Assembly (NCBI GenBank): GCA_965199745.1
Contig: CBDATB010000010.1
Coordinates: forward strand, 239,243 to 303,242
Reading direction: 5' to 3'
Length of the DNA: 64,000 nucleotides
Source: CBDATB01 sp965199745
GTDB lineage: Bacteria; Bacteroidota; Bacteroidia; Cytophagales; Flammeovirgaceae
Every line of letters starts with the position of its first letter. The first letter of the stretch is position 1. The notes under the pieces are model-generated. The model did no database searches, was not told where the DNA came from, and worked only from the letters and a program-made list of their open reading frames with translations. A program made the translations under genes and the position numbers. Positions 60,704 to 64,000 of this stretch are shown in pieces.

Positions 60704-63466
60704 TTAGCTCTGCTGGCCTTTCCTACTTTTCTTCTTTTTAGTTTTCTCCGCTCTTTTGAATAAGGGTGCGGTGTAGGCCTTATATAAGTCAAATAGAAAT
60801 TCAATCCGAGTCATTTCATTGCTAAATGCTTGTGGTCTGTAACACAAATCAACTGCCTTATCTAACTCTTGATGGGCTTTGACCAATTTAGGTGGCATAG
60901 TCAAAGGGTCATACAAATCTGCCAAACTACTTTCTGGGAACTCGGCTCTTACATCTAATATTTTCTGTGCTTTGATTTCAACTGCTTTTTTGTTTTTGTC
61001 ACTTGGTTCTTTTGGCCACGGGTAGTTGTTATAAACCAAATCTTTAGAATATCGAAAGTCACTCTTTAAACGACCACAAGTATATTTTACCCAAGTCATA
61101 TGCATTTTTGAAGTCATTACACCAAATTCATATGGACTAGCTTCAGGAACAGAAAAGCATGAGTTGTTTAGTATATCTTCCTTTGACATGTAGCCAATGG
61201 GAATATATGTTCTATGCTCTGATGAGTGTGAAGGCACTAATACATATCTTTTCTCTGGTTGCTTTATCCAACCAAATAATGTTGGAAATGCAGCAAGTTT
61301 TTGAGTAGCAAGCCTTGTGCTTTTTAGTCTATGTTGCTTTACATTTTCAACTCTTTTACAGACCTCCTTTAGTTGTCTAAGCAAACTTGGAGGCACATCT
61401 TTCAACCAAATGCAATATTTCTTTTTGCCATTTAAAAATTCGTGAGCACTGAGTAGTGGTTTTATAACTTGTTCTGCCTTTGGCTCAACTCGCAACAGGT
61501 TGTCTTTTTCCTCTGGGCTTAGCAGAAAGTTACCGCCATCATTCGGCATACTGCCAAATGAAATTTCTGAAGCATCACAAATTGGTTTACTTCTCTTAGA
61601 AACTACAATATTTTTTCCTTCAACCAAGTATGGATTGATATTTTTTACGTTAATTTCTAGTGGTTCTCCTTTTATATCTTCATAAAACCAAATTGACTTC
61701 TTCTTTACGTCAAAGTTTCCAAAACCTATTATAACTACATGAACAGCGGCTTTACCTTTAGCTTCATTAGACCAATTAAATGTCCTGTGAGCAAAATGAA
61801 TTTTAACGCCATAGTTGCTAAACAACTCATTCCACAAAATTCCTGTTTGTTCACCTTGTGCAATCGAGTTGGTTGAAATGAAGCCAACTTTTACATCAGA
61901 GTTTTTGATAAATTTTGATGCTTTTAAATACCAAGCCGTTACATAGTCTAAAACGCCTGCTCCTTTTACACCATTAAAAACAAGTGCCATATTTTGTTTT
62001 TGCTCTTTGCTTTGGTATTGCTTGCCACAAAAGGGTGGATTACCAAGAATGTATGATAGCTCCGTTTTTGAAACCAAATCTGTCCATTCAATGCGAAGAG
62101 CGTTACCATGTACGATAGTTGCGGATTTTTTAAGTGGTAAACGAGCATAGTACATCCCGAATGCTTCTGAAATACGCAAGTTCATTTGGTGGTCCATGAG
62201 CCACAATGCTACTTCTGCAATACGGGCGGGGAATTCATCATACTCAATACCATAGAACTGGTCAACATCTACGAGCATAATTTGGTCAATTTCGAAAACC
62301 TGCTGACCACCGTACAACTCTTTTAGCACTTCTAATTCCAAAAGTCGTAATTCACGGTAGGTGATAATTAAGAAGTTACCACAACCGCAAGCAGGGTCAA
62401 GGAATTTTAAACTGCCGAGTTTTTGGTGAAATTCTTTGAGTTTGTTTTTGTTGCTTTTCACCTTTTCAAATTCTGCTTGAAGCTCATCAAGGAAAAGCGG
62501 TTTAATCAGTTTGAGAATATTTTTTTCGGATGTGTAATGCACTCCAATATTTCTGCGTTCTTCTGGGTTCATGACACTTTGAAACATACTCCCAAAGATG
62601 GCAGGCGATATTTTGCCCCAATCCAAAGTGCTGCATTCTAAAAGAATTTCATGCATTCTTGAATTGAATGAAGCTATTGGCAAAGGTTCTTCAAAGAGTT
62701 TTCCGTTTACGTACGGAAAAGCAGCTAAATGTTCATCAAGGTTTTTAAGACGTTTGTCGGTTGGTGTATTTAAGACTTGAAAATATTGAGCAAGCCACGC
62801 TCCAAGATCACTTCCGTCTTCATTGGTTTTTACTTCGATAAATTCTTTGAAGGTGTCTTTTTCAAAAATCCCTGTGTCGTCTGCAAAGAGACAAAACAGC
62901 AATCGGACCAAAAAAACTTCCAAAGGATGACCCACGTAACCGATTTCTTCCAATTGGTCGTGTAGCTTTCCCATTAGCTCGGCTGCTTTGATATTTACGG
63001 GGTCTTCATCTTTGAAGGTACGTTTTTGATAGCCAGCGATAAATCCAAAGAGTTTGATGTTTTTGTGGAAGTCTTTTATACTGAATTCGTATTCTTTCTT
63101 GTCGTCTAGGTCGTAGAGTTTGAAGTTTTCAAAGTCGGACACCAAAATGTATTTTGGTAATTCATGTTCTTTGATTCGGTGAAAGTAGTCGGTTGCTTGT
63201 TCAAAGGCAGCGTCGAGATTTTTCCCTTTTGATTTGTGTTCTACGAGCAGTGTTCCTTTCCAAAAAAGGTCAATGAATCCTTGTTTATTATTTAGTTTTT
63301 TAACTGGTTCTTCAAAAGTGGCAAGTCGTCTCCTTGAAATACCAAACACCTGAAAGAAGTCATTCCAAAACGTATCTTTTTCAGCACGTTCTCTGCTTTC
63401 ACCTTCCCATTCCTTCGCGAATTGTAAGGCTCGGTCTTTTATTTCGTTCCAACTTAGTGCCGCCAT
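60704..63466 (-). CDS. MmeI-like (type IIL) restriction-modification enzyme
   Basis: 920 aa. N-terminal nuclease with D66 and E76-x-K78 in 'GFIDLFWKGTLLVEHKSKG', the same spacing as MmeI. Helical linker, then methylase motif I 'LDPACGCGNFLIITYREL' (~357) and NPPF at 476-479. The target-recognition domain is ~600-860 and ends with 'VYNNYPWPKEP'. A Lys-rich tail closes the protein. MmeI-type enzymes cut ~20 bases from their site and modify one strand. Unrelated in detail to the 52.3-kb enzyme. It has its own promoter and no accessory genes. Confidence 0.93.
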   Translation of the reverse strand: MAALSWNEIKDRALQFAKEWEGESRERAEKDTFWNDFFQVFGISRRRLATFEEPVKKLNNKQGFIDLFWKGTLLVEHKSKGKNLDAAFEQATDYFHRIKEHELPKYILVSDFENFKLYDLDDKKEYEFSIKDFHKNIKLFGFIAGYQKRTFKDEDPVNIKAAELMGKLHDQLEEIGYVGHPLEVFLVRLLFCLFADDTGIFEKDTFKEFIEVKTNEDGSDLGAWLAQYFQVLNTPTDKRLKNLDEHLAAFPYVNGKLFEEPLPIASFNSRMHEILLECSTLDWGKISPAIFGSMFQSVMNPEERRNIGVHYTSEKNILKLIKPLFLDELQAEFEKVKSNKNKLKEFHQKLGSLKFLDPACGCGNFLIITYRELRLLELEVLKELYGGQQVFEIDQIMLVDVDQFYGIEYDEFPARIAEVALWLMDHQMNLRISEAFGMYYARLPLKKSATIVHGNALRIEWTDLVSKTELSYILGNPPFCGKQYQSKEQKQNMALVFNGVKGAGVLDYVTAWYLKASKFIKNSDVKVGFISTNSIAQGEQTGILWNELFSNYGVKIHFAHRTFNWSNEAKGKAAVHVVIIGFGNFDVKKKSIWFYEDIKGEPLEINVKNINPYLVEGKNIVVSKRSKPICDASEISFGSMPNDGGNFLLSPEEKDNLLRVEPKAEQVIKPLLSAHEFLNGKKKYCIWLKDVPPSLLRQLKEVCKRVENVKQHRLKSTRLATQKLAAFPTLFGWIKQPEKRYVLVPSHSSEHRTYIPIGYMSKEDILNNSCFSVPEASPYEFGVMTSKMHMTWVKYTCGRLKSDFRYSKDLVYNNYPWPKEPSDKNKKAVEIKAQKILDVRAEFPESSLADLYDPLTMPPKLVKAHQELDKAVDLCYRPQAFSNEMTRIEFLFDLYKAYTAPLFKRAEKTKKKKSRKGQQS

Positions 63467-63497
63467 GTCATTTTACAGTTTTCTAAAATTACTTGCT

Positions 63498-63527
63498 CAA
63501 AAGTAGTGAAATTAGGCGTTATTGCAA
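63498..63527 (-). promoter_or_regulatory. Bacteroidota-type promoter of the MmeI-like gene
   Basis: Minus strand TTG-N19-TACTTTTG, exact in box and spacing, 32 bases before the ATG. Indicates autonomous expression. Confidence 0.6.
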
Positions 63528-63557
63528 GGGAAACAAGTAGGGCATAAAGATTTTTTG

Positions 63558-63565
63558 TATTTTTG
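63558..63565 (+). promoter_or_regulatory. -7 box upstream of nadE
   Basis: TATTTTTG fits TAnnTTTG, 56 bases before the ATG; no matching -33 TTG at proper spacing. Confidence 0.3.
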
Positions 63566-63621
63566 TATTATTCTCACTGCATAGATAAATAGCAGCTTTA
63601 AACCAAAAACATAAAATACTT

Positions 63622-64000
63622 ATGAGCTATATCAAAGTTGCTGGTGCAACTCTCAACCAAACACCTATTGATTGGAGTAATAATAGAAAAAATATTGTTA
63701 GTGCCATAGAAATGGCTAAGGAGCAAGAAGTGAGTTTGCTTTGTTTGCCTGAGCTATGTATTACGGGCTATGGCTGCGAAGATGCCTTTTATTGTGAAGG
63801 TTTAAGACAAAACGCACAGGAGTCGCTTCTGCAAATACTGCCTCATAGTAAAGGAATTGCCGTTGCTTTGGGCTTACCGATGAGTTATCAAAATCGTATT
63901 TTTAACACAGCTTGTTTGCTTATCGATGGTAAAATTATCGGCTTCGTTGCCAAGCAGTTTTTGGCAGGTAATGGTATTTACTACGAGCCGCGCTGGTTTA
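63622..64000 (+). CDS. nadE: Glutamine-dependent NAD+ synthetase, N-terminal part
   Basis: The first 126 codons; the gene runs off the window. The segment is the nitrilase-type glutaminase domain: 'IKVAGATLNQTPIDWSNN', 'EVSLLCLPELCITGYGCEDA' with the catalytic Glu, 'GIAVALGLPMSYQNRIFNTA', 'IIGFVAKQFLAGNGIYYEPR' (Lys of the triad). The opening and 'LPELCITGYGCED' match the two-domain NadE that makes NAD+ from deamido-NAD+ with glutamine. The synthetase half lies outside the window. Confidence 0.9.
   Translation, partial: MSYIKVAGATLNQTPIDWSNNRKNIVSAIEMAKEQEVSLLCLPELCITGYGCEDAFYCEGLRQNAQESLLQILPHSKGIAVALGLPMSYQNRIFNTACLLIDGKIIGFVAKQFLAGNGIYYEPRWF

Noticed and set aside
1..64000. tRNA, rRNA, tmRNA, 4.5S RNA, CRISPR arrays
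   Set aside because: Scanned intergenic regions by eye for TTCGA-type T loops, conserved RNA cores and spaced repeats; none found. A covariance-model search would settle this.

Overview
The window is a chromosomal segment of a Bacteroidota bacterium with an AT-rich genome. Evidence: the ribosomal-protein gene order and zinc-less S14 and L36; the type IX secretion (T9SS) proteins PorQ and PorP/SprF; TamL; Bacteroidota-restricted families such as the DUF3822 protein next to coaD; many SPII lipoproteins; and several TTTG-N19/20-TAnnTTTG promoters typical of the phylum. The genus cannot be decided from this sequence. No rRNA, tRNA, CRISPR array, IS transposase or reverse transcriptase was seen.

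1-10.8 kb: the spc and alpha operons, rplN(partial)-rplX-rplE-rpsN-rpsH-rplF-rplR-rpsE-rpmD-rplO-[235-aa insert]-secY-map-infA-rpmJ-rpsM-rpsK-rpsD-rpoA-rplQ. The insert is a foreign-looking gene of unknown function between rplO and secY. 10.8-22.5 kb: a lipoprotein, an M16 peptidase, a conserved block (membrane protein, DUF3822, coaD, DUF2911), an M1 aminopeptidase lipoprotein, htpG with a candidate sigma-54-type promoter, and modAB without modC.

22.5-29.1 kb: accessory region. Two paralogous lipoproteins carry PKD and/or cadherin-like modules followed by an FGE-sulfatase (SUMF1, C-type-lectin-like) domain. Beside them lie the decayed remains of a third copy, a beta-barrel-like protein and an FtsX/MacB-type permease. 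The two FGE bodies are very alike, but their last ~31 residues diverge sharply, mostly at NNY codons. A third FGE gene at 37-38.2 kb is cut by one TGG-to-TAG nonsense change and has a similar tail. These tails resemble the variable repeats of diversity-generating retroelements (DGRs), although no template repeat or reverse transcriptase lies in the window.

29.3-36.0 kb: housekeeping genes (sufT-like, bacilliredoxin, pyrE, ruvB, holB-like, glutamate dehydrogenase, porQ). 38.4-43.3 kb: a 1220-aa secreted PKD protein followed by its likely T9SS partner PorP/SprF. 43.3-52.2 kb: metG, a KtrA/TrkA RCK protein, TamL, a CheR-CheB pair, ffh. 52.3-63.5 kb: two unrelated single-chain restriction-modification enzymes (type IIG-like on +, MmeI-like on -) flank a five-domain ThuA/sugar-dehydrogenase/cytochrome c protein, a lipase-like lipoprotein and a fatty acid hydroxylase. 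The window ends inside nadE.
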